A stretch of 15,979 nucleotides of DNA from CAILHX01 sp046155285 (GCA_046155285.1 JBJXEA010000013.1:1-15979); one strand, 5' to 3'. Positions 1-5,663 are shown, numbered from the stretch's first letter. The notes: a model not told the origin generated them from the sequence alone. A program made the numbers and translations.

Positions 1-119
1 CCGATAAATCCCTTGCAGAGGCGGTGAAAAAACTGAATCATAGACCCCGTAAGTGCCTAGACTATCGCACTCCCCATGAGGTCTTCCAAGAGGCTAAACG
101 TGGTGCGGTTGCAATGTGA
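1..119 (+). pseudogene. IS30-family transposase, C-terminal end (cut by window edge)
   Basis: An open frame enters at base 3 and ends at TGA 117-119. The 38 visible residues include the stretch LNHRPRKCLDYRTPHEVF, which matches the conserved C-terminus of IS30-family DDE transposases (the usual form is LN-RPRK-LGY-TP-EVF). Such enzymes move the insertion sequence by cutting and joining its inverted repeats. Only the tail is in the window, so whether the gene is intact upstream cannot be told. The right end of the element should lie just past the stop, about 120-131, because phage-like coding sequence on the other strand resumes there. Family assignment is confident; the exact IS name is not. 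Confidence 0.85.
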
Positions 120-121
120 AT

Positions 122-253
122 TCACCATTGACTAGCAGATTGCCGCAAACTGGAACCCTCATATCCGGCTCGGCGAGCGGCTTCCGTGGCACTCACGGCA
201 CCGGCGACAAGGTGTTGCACAAATTGTTCTTGGCTTTCGGTTAAGTCCGGCAT
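122..253 (-). pseudogene. Phage terminase small subunit, truncated N-terminal remnant
   Basis: ATG 253-251 opens a 43-codon frame. The residues LTESQEQFVQHLVAG, then ATEAARRAGY, match the N-terminal DNA-binding helix-turn-helix of phage small terminase subunits (Terminase_2 type: L-T-x-x-Q-x-x-F-V, then A-T-x-A-A-R-x-A-G-Y). In that family this domain recognises the packaging site and the full protein is about 140-180 residues. Here homology stops after SLRQSAS and the frame ends two codons later at TGA 124-122, next to the IS30 transposase end on the other strand. The simplest reading is that IS30 inserted into the gene and supplied the stop codon. The start lies one base past the stop of the membrane-protein gene upstream, so the two were probably translated together. 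Confidence 0.7.
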
Positions 254-254
254 T

Positions 255-938
255 TTATCGTTCTAGGTGTTTTGTGAGCCTCATTGGGAGATTTTGGTTT
301 TTGATGAATTCAAATAAATCTCTGCCACCGACCATCATCCCATCTTGAAATAGCTTGTTTTGTTGTGAATCGATACTTTTGAAATACAGTTCCTTTGATT
401 TATCTGAGCCGAACAACTTATCGTAACTGACGCACATATAAGCCATAGACTCCGTCATGTTGTCAATTTTTAAGGCTTGATAAACAGCATCATGAAATCC
501 AAATACATACCCCAAGGCCCACAAATCATTTTCAATCTTTTTGCTGTCCCCTTTAATCAAAATGAGTTGCAATTCAAGACTTGTTGAGATTAATGCTGAT
601 GCGTGTATTATTTTTTGTTTTTGTTCTCTTTCAAATGCATAAAAAAGTAACAACTCTGTCACTAGAGAAAATATGCTAATAGCCCATGCAATTTTACTGG
701 TTTCAAGAAATCCAGCATTTCCCCAACAATACTCAAATAAGACTGGGAGTGCTGAAAATCCAAAAAAAGGCATTCTAAAAGATAGGAAAGAGACGAGAGC
801 AATAACAAATACAGTGCCTATGACACTGAAGAAAGTAAGATGAAAGGTGTCCGTTGAAAATACAGTCCACAACATAAATGCTACGACAAGTATTGTGGCA
901 ATAGCCTTTAACAAACTTGCAAACTCCGTTAGCTTCAT
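255..938 (-). CDS. Unrecognised membrane protein of the phage-like remnant
   Basis: This encodes about 227 residues. ATG 938 is preferred over ATG 956 because a purine-rich Shine-Dalgarno (GGGAGGGG) lies directly before 938. The first 105 or so residues hold three to four hydrophobic segments (roughly 3-28, 32-55, 56-72 and 78-103). After these comes a soluble, charged domain of about 120 residues beginning FEREQKQKI. I recognise no family. The gene is AT-rich compared with the genes further right, which fits recent transfer. It lies between an XRE regulator and a broken terminase small subunit, all on the minus strand, and ends one base before the terminase start codon. A phage accessory role such as exclusion or host takeover is possible but only a guess. 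Confidence 0.6.
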   Translation of the reverse strand: MKLTEFASLLKAIATILVVAFMLWTVFSTDTFHLTFFSVIGTVFVIALVSFLSFRMPFFGFSALPVLFEYCWGNAGFLETSKIAWAISIFSLVTELLLFYAFEREQKQKIIHASALISTSLELQLILIKGDSKKIENDLWALGYVFGFHDAVYQALKIDNMTESMAYMCVSYDKLFGSDKSKELYFKSIDSQQNKLFQDGMMVGGRDLFEFIKNQNLPMRLTKHLER

Positions 939-969
939 CCCGCCCCTCCCATTCATCGTCTTGTATTTT

Positions 970-1185
970 TCAGAATAGTTTCTGTTGCTCCACCACCTTT
1001 AACAACTCTCCCGGCGTAACCTGCAAGAAGTCACATAGCCGCCCCAGCACATCACGGTCAAATGAACTCACACGGTCGTGATACCAACGGTCTAGCACCG
1101 CCCTTGCAATGCCTGTGTCCCGCGACAAGTCCGAAATCTTGATACGCCGCTCGCCAAGTATCGCTGAGAGTTTGCATGTAATCAT
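970..1185 (-). CDS. Small XRE-family (Cro/C1-type) transcriptional regulator
   Basis: A 71-residue protein that is almost entirely one helix-turn-helix domain. Residues LSAILGERRIKISDLSRDTGIARAVL hold the first helices and the turn, and CDFLQVTPGELLKVVE is the typical closing part of the short YozG/HTH_26-like XRE group. It should bind DNA as a dimer. The start ATG 1185 is preceded by GAGG at a workable distance. A perfect 7-bp inverted repeat lies about 30 bases upstream of the start (1214-1231) and is the likely operator for autoregulation. It heads a minus-strand group with an unknown membrane protein and a truncated terminase gene, so it probably controls a prophage or satellite remnant. 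Confidence 0.85.
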   Translation of the reverse strand: MITCKLSAILGERRIKISDLSRDTGIARAVLDRWYHDRVSSFDRDVLGRLCDFLQVTPGELLKVVEQQKLF

Positions 1186-1213
1186 TACAAATTTTCCTCA
1201 ATAGTGCAATAAT

Positions 1214-1231
1214 TTACTCTGTAAAGAGTAA
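1214..1231. promoter_or_regulatory. Palindromic operator upstream of the XRE regulator
   Basis: TTACTCTGTAAAGAGTAA is a perfect inverted repeat: two 7-base arms around GTAA. It sits in an AT-rich intergenic stretch directly upstream of the XRE gene start at 1185. Position and symmetry fit an operator for the dimeric regulator; a TTTACA hexamer on the minus strand overlaps it and could be a -35 element. This is an inference without a second copy to compare. Confidence 0.55.
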
Positions 1232-1262
1232 TAAATACTTATGTTATTGGTAATTGTAGCCC

Positions 1263-1508
1263 TTGAAATCAATAAATTACAGTGGAAAGTTAAGCGCGAG
1301 CCTTCAAGCGGATTTCGAGGAGCGCGCCGCCATCATGCAATTCGATGGTGGCTTATCCCAAGCCAAGGCAGAAAATGAAGCCATGCGTATTGTCACCCAC
1401 CCACAGCAGCAGCTTCAAAAAACGTGCAAATGGAACGCGCGGGAAACAGAATGCAACTGCCTAGACAAGGATAGCGATTGCTTTTGGGTGTGGGTTTTTC
1501 AAAGATAA
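1263..1508 (+). pseudogene. Possible remnant of a mobile-element replication protein C-terminus
   Basis: The frame opens just after an in-frame TAG (1257-1259) and has only a TTG at 1263 with no Shine-Dalgarno. Residues DFEERAAIMQFDGGLSQAKA resemble a motif I associate with the end of primase-like proteins in phages and satellites (F-E-E-R-A-A-I-x-x-F-D-G-G-L-x-x-x-x-A). After about residue 45 the sequence turns cysteine- and tryptophan-rich and no longer looks like a real protein. It is therefore best read as a fossil fragment, not a working gene. The assignment rests on memory of the motif and is weak. Confidence 0.3.
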
Positions 1509-1511
1509 AGC

Positions 1512-1787
1512 CTAGCGACAACAATCTGAAAAAAAGTCTGACCAGCTCAATTTTTGTCGGCACTGGATGGATAGAGCAACCGCGTCGCAAATACCCACCC
1601 CCGCAGGGGTCACCCCCTCCCTCACAAATCGCTGGTGACCCCGTCTGGAAAATGCGCTACAAGCACACCAGCCCCACGATGCAAGGCTGCCGTTTGACTT
1701 GATGAGCGTGTGGTCGTAGCATGGCTGAGTTCTTTCATTGGACGTGGTTGCAAAGGTCGAGGCGTATATAAATCCGTATACATTCAA
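1512..1787 (-). CDS. Doubtful small hypothetical ORF
   Basis: A 91-residue frame that starts at TTG 1787 and has no clear Shine-Dalgarno. The protein is cysteine-, serine- and tryptophan-rich (for example NGSLASWGWCACSAFSRRG and PKLSWSDFF-like RQKLSWSDFFSDC). Short proteins of this general look occur near the regulators of satellite prophages, but I cannot name a family. A competing plus-strand frame covers 1478-1702, and neither shows convincing coding features. It is listed because it is the longest frame in an otherwise empty stretch next to phage-like genes. Confidence 0.22.
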   Translation of the reverse strand: MNVYGFIYASTFATTSNERTQPCYDHTLIKSNGSLASWGWCACSAFSRRGHQRFVREGVTPAGVGICDAVALSIQCRQKLSWSDFFSDCCR

Positions 1788-1930
1788 AGACTGATTCTTT
1801 AATGTCAGCCACTACATTGGTTTACAGCGACGGTTTAGATGCCCTCCGTCGCACCAGTAACAATCTCTAAGCAAGCTAAAATCTCACAAACCAATTATCA
1901 TTGAATGGTGATTTTTTGGAGTTAGCAAAA

Positions 1931-2242
1931 ATGCGATTAAACCTGTGGCAACAAATGGTAATGATGAGTTCATTGCTTATCAGTCTATCCAGCAACGCCT
2001 ATGCGGAAGGTTCATACAACGAAACCTATAACGTGATGGGCTGCAAATCATATCTGGTGAGCAAAGACCAAACCCGTGGCTGGCTTATTGGCTATTTGAA
2101 TGCATTGGACAGCGGCAATGTGTTGCAGGGCAGAAATCCCCAACAAATTTACAGGCTAGTGGATAATTATTGCCGCGCAAACCCATATTACACATTAGAC
2201 GATGCGGCAAAAGCCGTCTTAATGCGGCTAAAGAGGCAATAA
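1931..2242 (+). CDS. Small secreted protein, HdeA/Rap1a-like
   Basis: ATG 1931 is chosen because GGAG lies 9-10 bases upstream; an in-frame TTG at 1901 has no such site. The 103-residue product starts with a signal peptide (hydrophobic run MVMMSSLLISLSS, predicted cut after NAYA). The mature part of about 77 residues has two cysteines (in VMGCKSYL and DNYCRANP) that could form a disulphide. The pattern G-W-L-x-G-Y-L-x-A-L followed by a Q-I-x-x-L-V-D-x-Y-C helix recalls small periplasmic proteins of the HdeA and Rap1a/Tai type, which act as acid chaperones or immunity proteins. The match is structural in feel, not a firm family call. It stands alone, between the phage remnant and the decayed porin copies. 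Confidence 0.65.
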   Translation: MRLNLWQQMVMMSSLLISLSSNAYAEGSYNETYNVMGCKSYLVSKDQTRGWLIGYLNALDSGNVLQGRNPQQIYRLVDNYCRANPYYTLDDAAKAVLMRLKRQ

Positions 2243-2296
2243 AGCCGAGCCTTTACGTGCTTTTTATTGAATTGTGGGCTGAAAAATAAACGAACA

Positions 2297-2410
2297 GATG
2301 CCGTTTTGGCTTGCCAGAGCTTCTAATAAAATCACCACAAAGGTCACTAAATCGTAGAAGAGCAAGATTGTGCCGATGTCGAAAATGTCTGATTCATTCT
2401 CTTTACCAAC
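2297..2410 (-). pseudogene. Decayed 3' end of a porin paralogue
   Basis: This stretch aligns with the 3' end and downstream region of the intact porin (about 3247-3362) at a level I judge by eye as around 80-85 percent. Shared blocks include GCCGTTTT, GCTTCTAAT, AAATCACC and CCGATGTCGAAAATGTC. Read on the minus strand it encodes ENESDIFDIG as in the intact porin, but the terminal Phe-Phe-stop has become Leu-Phe-Tyr and the stop is lost. Only the second half of the terminator hairpin remains. It is a relic of a tandem porin duplication. Confidence 0.75.
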
Positions 2411-2417
2411 TTAAAAA

Positions 2418-2473
2418 GTAGTCTGGGTGAAACGAAGTGAAACCCGGGTTCCGTTGCACTCCACCCAGGCTAC
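2418..2473. repeat. Inverted hairpin repeat, GTAG-CTGGGTG family
   Basis: The outer arms GTAGTCTGGGTG (2418-2429) and CACCCAGGCTAC (2462-2473) pair with one mismatch. The inner part holds GAAACCCGGG and GTTGCACTCC. It lies between two porin-tail relics. A related element (GTAGGTTGG ... AGCCCAGCCTAC) is found at 11426-11494, so this is a dispersed family of the window and not a one-off hairpin. Confidence 0.6.
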
Positions 2474-2477
2474 GCTT

Positions 2478-2519
2478 GCTAGGGTTACTAACTCTTAGAA
2501 GAACGGGATGCCGCCGATA
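2478..2519 (-). pseudogene. Second porin 3'-end relic
   Basis: Bases from GCTAGGGT through the reverse complement of a Phe-Phe-stop end match the intact porin around 3286-3328 (shared ACTAACTCTTAGAAGAAC). On the minus strand it reads NLIGGIPFF followed by TAA, a normal porin C-terminus with terminal Phe. It ends a few bases before the hepT stop codon, so the toxin-antitoxin pair sits directly between this relic and the intact porin. Confidence 0.7.
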
Positions 2520-2527
2520 AGGTTCAC

Positions 2528-2896
2528 CTACTCTGCTTTCAAACTCGCAACAATGTCGTGAATATCCTTCTTCATACCAGGCAGATGGTCATGAATTGTC
2601 CTCCAGACGATTTCCAAGTCAACCTTGAAGTATCCATGAGCTATCTGGTTACGCAGCAAATAGGCATCACCCCATGGAACCTCTGGATGCTGTGCCACAA
2701 AATCAGGATGGTATCTTTCAAGATTGCGAGAGGCCTCACCAATAACCTCAAAGTTTCTAATGACAGCATCTTGGGTCTTTTCATCTTCAAGAAAGCCAAG
2801 CTCGGACATATCCTCGACATAATGAAAAATGCGCTGAATAGCCATAAGCACATGATCAAGATAGTCAGGAATGCGTAGTTCATCGGATTTACTCAT
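2528..2896 (-). CDS. hepT: HepT-type HEPN ribonuclease toxin
   Basis: A 122-residue all-helical protein of the HEPN/DUF86 family. The key motif R-x4-H-x-Y is present as R82, H87 and Y89 in LRNQIAHGYF. In this family R and H cut RNA, and the tyrosine is the residue that the partner MntA nucleotidyltransferase modifies with AMP to switch the toxin off. The start overlaps the end of the mntA-like gene by ATGA, so the antitoxin is translated first. The stop (2530-2528) follows a porin 3'-end relic almost directly. Length and motif are normal for an active toxin. Confidence 0.9.
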   Translation of the reverse strand: MSKSDELRIPDYLDHVLMAIQRIFHYVEDMSELGFLEDEKTQDAVIRNFEVIGEASRNLERYHPDFVAQHPEVPWGDAYLLRNQIAHGYFKVDLEIVWRTIHDHLPGMKKDIHDIVASLKAE

Positions 2897-3183
2897 ACCG
2901 GAGTAGCTTCCAACAGAACCCTATCTCTGAATTTCTCAGGCAGCGCCTTAGGAGTCAATACATCCACTGGCACGCCCAGCATGGCTTGAAGTTTCCCCTG
3001 AATTCTTGCTAGATCAAATAACGTGGTTTGTGGCGTAGGGTCAACCAGAAGATCAAGATCACTTCCATCAATGTCCTCACCATGCAATACAGAACCAAAC
3101 ACGCGCACATTACAAGCACGATGAGATTCGACAATTTGGCGGATTGCTTCACGGTGATTATTTAATGCTTCGGACGGCTTCAT
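2893..3183 (-). CDS. mntA: MntA-type nucleotidyltransferase antitoxin
   Basis: ATG 3183 gives 96 residues and is preferred to an upstream in-frame TTG at 3213. The minimal nucleotidyltransferase motif GS-x10-D-x-D is complete: G30, S31, D42 and D44 in the segment from VFGSVLHGED to SDLDLLVD. In HepT/MntA pairs this enzyme transfers AMP from ATP to the toxin tyrosine and so neutralises it. The frame ends at TGA 2895-2893, overlapping the toxin start. The pair sits just downstream of the porin terminator and runs in the same direction as the porin. Confidence 0.9.
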   Translation of the reverse strand: MKPSEALNNHREAIRQIVESHRACNVRVFGSVLHGEDIDGSDLDLLVDPTPQTTLFDLARIQGKLQAMLGVPVDVLTPKALPEKFRDRVLLEATPV

Positions 3184-3230
3184 TCCAATTTCCAATAATG
3201 AACATAAAATCAATCTAAATCATACAATAA

Positions 3231-3256
3231 AAAACGGCACCCGAAGGTGCCGTTTT
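3231..3256 (-). terminator. Porin terminator with UUCG loop
   Basis: AAAACGGCACC (3231-3241) and GGTGCCGTTTT (3246-3256) form a perfect 11-bp stem. On the minus strand the loop is TTCG, an unusually stable tetraloop, and the stem runs into TTTTTT. It lies about 45 bases past the porin stop and just before the mntA start, so it ends porin transcription and may limit read-through into the toxin-antitoxin pair. The stem also has T-rich DNA on the plus side, so it could work both ways. Confidence 0.85.
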
Positions 3257-3302
3257 AGCTTGTCAGTGCTTCTAATTAAATCACCGCTAGGGTGACTAAC
3301 TC

Positions 3303-4622
3303 TTAGAAGAACAGGATCGCGCCGATGTCGAAAATGTCAGATTCATTTTCTTGACCGGATTGATTCTCAGACGTTACCTTCGAGTACTCAGCAACTAGGT
3401 TCAAGTTTGAGGTCAAAGGATGATAAGCACCAACAGTCCACATTTCATTGGATTTAACCAAGTTACCTGTGGTTGCAGTAGCAGTACCAGCAGTAGCAGC
3501 AACCAGAGTTTCACCAGAAGCTAAATCAAGGTTAGATATACCCCAGCTAGCTCCAATGGTGGTACCTGTAGGCAGTTTATACTTACCTTGAACGTAGCCA
3601 CCATCGCTGTCGCGGCTTGCACCGCTAGCAGCAAAGCCGTCTGACAGAATGCCAGTGGTACCTACGCCTTCACCAGTGTAGTAGTAACCTACCACGTTGA
3701 AACCAGCGAAGTTTACGCTAGCACCAATACCAAAAACGTCAGCACTGTCATTGATGGCGGCGGCGGCGGCTGTAGCAGAAGCTGCAGAAGTCAAACCAGT
3801 AACTGAGCTAAATACACCAGGAGCAAAGCCAGCAGCGATTGCTGGAGATTGAACGTCTTGATGCATGCCTTCAACCCAAGCCTTACCGGAGAAGTCGCCA
3901 GCCCAAGAGTAGCTCACAACACCTTCGATACCTGGGGTATCTTGGTTGTCAGCAATAGTACGGCTCAGAGCACCTGCCAAATTGGTAGAACCCCATGGTT
4001 GACGGATACCAGCGGTAGCTTGGAAGCCGTTGAAATCAGGGGTGGTGTAGTTGATTTGACCAGTGAAGTCAGCGTACAGGAAGCCGGTACCGATACGACC
4101 CAAAGTGGTGGTGGAACCGCCACGAGTGCCAACAGCGCCTTGTGAACCAACGCCCAACAGGGTTTGGTCGTTCAGGATGGCATTAGCGCCAAATACGCCC
4201 AGATCCAGACCTACCTTAACAGAACCCCAAGACTTGTCACCGAAGGTCAAGTTAGCTTGACGATGTTCAGAACCGCCGCCGCTACCACCGCCCAGACCAG
4301 CTTTGGAAGAAGCACCTGGTTGGAAGCTGATGGTCCAGCTGATGTCCAGATTGTTTTCGCGCTTCTTGCCGGTGATGCCGAGCCATGAAGGCAACAGGCC
4401 GGTGTTGATGGAGCTAGAACCGCTACCATTGTTACCAGCAGTGTTTGCCAAACCACCAGAAACGACATTAGCGTCGGAGCTGTCGTTGTAGATGTAGAAC
4501 GCGTTGACGTTACCGTTGATGTCAACAGTCCAGTCACCGGCTGGGATTACGATACCAGCTTGAGCAGCGGTTGCGCCCAGAGCCAGTGCAGCAGCAACTG
4601 CCAGATTGAGTTTCTTATTCAT
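3303..4622 (-). CDS. Outer-membrane general porin
   Basis: ATG 4622 has GGAGG seven bases upstream and starts a classic signal peptide (MNKKLNLAVAAALALGATAAQA, cut before GIVIPAG); 18 further upstream codons are therefore leader. The 439-residue precursor consists of alternating beta-strand-like stretches and ends in AILFF, with the C-terminal Phe that the BAM machinery uses as an assembly signal. Long low-complexity loops rich in Gly, Ser, Ala and Thr (around residues 45-60, 100-115 and 285-300) fit surface loops. It is a 16-strand Gram-negative porin by length. Clean codon bias and a strong Shine-Dalgarno suggest high expression. A 24-bp palindrome lies in its leader, a strong terminator follows, and two relic copies of its tail lie downstream. 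Confidence 0.9.
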   Translation of the reverse strand: MNKKLNLAVAAALALGATAAQAGIVIPAGDWTVDINGNVNAFYIYNDSSDANVVSGGLANTAGNNGSGSSSINTGLLPSWLGITGKKRENNLDISWTISFQPGASSKAGLGGGSGGGSEHRQANLTFGDKSWGSVKVGLDLGVFGANAILNDQTLLGVGSQGAVGTRGGSTTTLGRIGTGFLYADFTGQINYTTPDFNGFQATAGIRQPWGSTNLAGALSRTIADNQDTPGIEGVVSYSWAGDFSGKAWVEGMHQDVQSPAIAAGFAPGVFSSVTGLTSAASATAAAAAINDSADVFGIGASVNFAGFNVVGYYYTGEGVGTTGILSDGFAASGASRDSDGGYVQGKYKLPTGTTIGASWGISNLDLASGETLVAATAGTATATTGNLVKSNEMWTVGAYHPLTSNLNLVAEYSKVTSENQSGQENESDIFDIGAILFF

Positions 4623-4652
4623 AAAACCTCCAAATAAAGTTTCTAAAAGTTT

Positions 4653-4676
4653 TTGGGTTTGATGCATCAAACCCAA
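4653..4676. promoter_or_regulatory. 24-bp perfect palindrome in the porin leader
   Basis: TTGGGTTTGATG (4653-4664) is followed directly by its exact reverse complement (4665-4676), with no spacer. It lies 30 bases upstream of the porin start codon. As DNA it could be a dimer-binding operator; as RNA it could form a hairpin before the Shine-Dalgarno. No T-run follows on the minus strand, so it is not a simple terminator. Confidence 0.6.
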
Positions 4677-4715
4677 TTCAAGTGCTTAACTCCCGTTTCT
4701 ACTGTTGCTGAGTGT

Positions 4716-4764
4716 TTAACCACCCCAGCGCTTTCGCGCTACCCCACCTAAGGAAAGGAGGGGA
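4716..4764. repeat. AACCACCCC-type double-hairpin repeat, copy 1
   Basis: It begins TTAACCACCCC, continues with a small stem AGCGC/GCGCT (4727-4740) and ends in GGAAAGGAGGGGA. The same layout is seen at 10533-10577 and 10625-10669. In this copy the second stem (CCCCACCTAAGG to AGGAGGGG) is imperfect, so it is an older copy. It lies upstream of the porin. Confidence 0.65.
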
Positions 4765-4912
4765 GAAACCACAGAACCGAGAGAGTTCGCGAACTCCCCT
4801 TGCGAGAAGTTGAACCCATTGTGCCAAGGCGAGTGAGGTAGGGGCAAGGTTTTTTTGCGTTTTTGGCAACGTGAAGCTAGGAGTGTTGTGTTTTTGCAAC
4901 AAACCACGTTTT

Positions 4913-4977
4913 TGTAGGAGCGCCGCCCTCGGCGCGATAAATTAACAAGCAATCGCGCAGGGAGCGCCGCTCCTATA
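4913..4977. repeat. REPIN: REP type B forward plus degenerate REP reverse
   Basis: The forward unit (4913-4938) begins TGTAGGAG and has the type B stem GCGCCG/CGGCGC around loop CCCT. The reverse unit (4952-4977) keeps the flanks ATCGCG and CTCCTA but its stem has changed to GCGC-AGGGA-GCGC. Spacer 13 bases. The GTAG head followed by a small imperfect palindrome is the hallmark of RAYT-mobilised REP sequences. Confidence 0.8.
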
Positions 4978-5001
4978 GTGATTGACGTGCCGTGAGGCTA
5001 T

Positions 5002-5086
5002 TGTAGGAGGGGCGCCCTCGCCCCGATTGATCGTTGATTCCTTGCGCCTTTGTCAAAACCATCGCGCCGGGGGCGGCGCTCCTACA
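5002..5086. repeat. REPIN: REP type A forward plus type B reverse, next to RAYT
   Basis: The forward unit (5002-5027) has the type A stem GGGGCG/CGCCCC around CCCT. The reverse unit (5061-5086) has the type B stem with a one-base loop change. It ends 22 bases before the RAYT start codon. The spacer to the preceding REP unit carries GACGTGCCGTGA, which recurs at 6273-6296. Confidence 0.85.
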
Positions 5087-5108
5087 GGTACGGTGCTAAA
5101 ATTTGGCG

Positions 5109-5555
5109 ATGAATTCGGACAAACCTCACGCTAAGAATCTACGCAAAGGCCGCGTCTCACTTGACCATCAGGTTTATCACATTATCGCTACTACCTTTGA
5201 TCGCAAGCCTGTGTTTGCTGATTTTCATGCTGCGCGGTTGCTGATTGCCGCATTGCGCCACGAGGCGGAGCGTCATCATGCCGAGACATTGGCGTTTGTG
5301 GTGATGCCCGACAATTCTCATTGGTTGATGCAATTGGCAGCAGGGCAGGAGCTTGCTTCAATAGTGGGAGCGGTTAAGTCTGTAGTGGCTCATCAGTTGG
5401 GTGAGCGACTTTGGCAAGCTGGGTTTTATGACCATGCGCTACGGCGTGATGAAGATTTGCCTGCGGTGGCAAGGTACATCGTGGCGAATCCTTTGCGGGC
5501 AGGATTGGTGCAGCGATTGGGCGATTATCCGCATTGGGATGCGGTGTGGTTGTAA
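5109..5555 (+). CDS. REP-associated tyrosine transposase (RAYT) with altered HUH motif
   Basis: 148 residues from ATG 5109. RAYTs are single-strand Y1 transposases of the HUH class that cut at the GTAG head of REP sequences and spread them. The protein shows the family landmarks GRVSL (start), VYHII (first strand), AFVVMPD, WQAGFYDHALRRDEDL, and ARYIVANPLRAGLV with the candidate catalytic tyrosine Y123. In relatives the metal site after MPD reads H-x-H (usually HLHW). Here it reads N69-S70-H71-W, so the first metal-binding histidine is missing. The reading frame is otherwise full length and ends in the typical DAVWL. REP units flank it on both sides (5086 and 5582). No Shine-Dalgarno is evident. 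It may be a recently inactivated transposase, or a variant using a different ligand. Confidence 0.9.
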   Translation: MNSDKPHAKNLRKGRVSLDHQVYHIIATTFDRKPVFADFHAARLLIAALRHEAERHHAETLAFVVMPDNSHWLMQLAAGQELASIVGAVKSVVAHQLGERLWQAGFYDHALRRDEDLPAVARYIVANPLRAGLVQRLGDYPHWDAVWL

Positions 5556-5581
5556 AGGGTTGTCGCGTGTTTGCGAAAAGC

Positions 5582-5607
5582 ATCGCGCCGAGGGCGGCGC
5601 TCCTACA
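5582..5607. repeat. Single REP, type B reverse, downstream of RAYT
   Basis: It shows the type B stem in reverse orientation (CGCGCCG, loop AGGG, CGGCGCTCC) and ends CCTACA, 27 bases after the RAYT stop. It has no partner within 100 bases, so it is a solo REP. Together with the REPIN at 5002-5086 it brackets the transposase gene. Confidence 0.85.
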
Positions 5608-5615
5608 AATGCGTG

Positions 5616-5663
5616 TTGCCAATACAGCCCAATATAAAGTAATATCGCATTACCGTATTACTT
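5616..5663 (+). promoter_or_regulatory. Promoter and operator of the MazE/MazF-type pair
   Basis: A -35-like TTGCCA (5616-5621) and a -10-like TAATAT (5640-5645) are 18 bases apart. A perfect 8-bp inverted repeat AAGTAATA/TATTACTT (5637-5644 and 5656-5663) with an 11-base gap covers the -10 element and runs to the start codon. A nested GTAAT-N5-ATTAC (5639-5653) adds a third half-site. AbrB-fold antitoxins bind such repeats, so autoregulation is the natural reading. Confidence 0.6.

Larger units (their letters stand above)
1232..1930. other. Low-coding stretch between phage remnant and secreted-protein gene
   Basis: About 700 bases hold no gene I would trust. They contain the primase-like fossil fragment (1263 onward), the doubtful minus-strand ORF (1512-1787) and a tiny 22-codon plus-strand frame (1802-1870, beginning MSATTLVYSDGLDALRR). 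No tRNA, terminator or strong promoter could be identified. Decayed mobile-element DNA is the most likely content. Confidence 0.4.
4677..5108. other. Repeat-filled gap between porin and RAYT
   Basis: No gene is supported here. It contains the AACCACCCC-type repeat (4716-4764), a 14-bp perfect palindrome GAGTTCGCGAACTC (4783-4796) and four REP units (4913-5086). The porin promoter must lie in this stretch but no convincing -35/-10 pair was found. The minus-strand frames here have no start signals and no recognisable product. Confidence 0.5.

Noticed and set aside
2243..2296. Possible terminator after the secreted-protein gene
   Set aside because: There is a T-run (GCTTTTTATT) but no stem of convincing length before it.
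4783..4796. 14-bp palindrome GAGTTCGCGAACTC as an operator
   Set aside because: It lies in a repeat-rich gap about 160 bases from the porin start with no partner site; noted only as content of the gap.
4810..4835. TTGGCACAATGGGTTC on the minus strand as a sigma-54 promoter for the porin
   Set aside because: The -24 half fits, but the -12 GC dinucleotide is missing, so the match is too weak.
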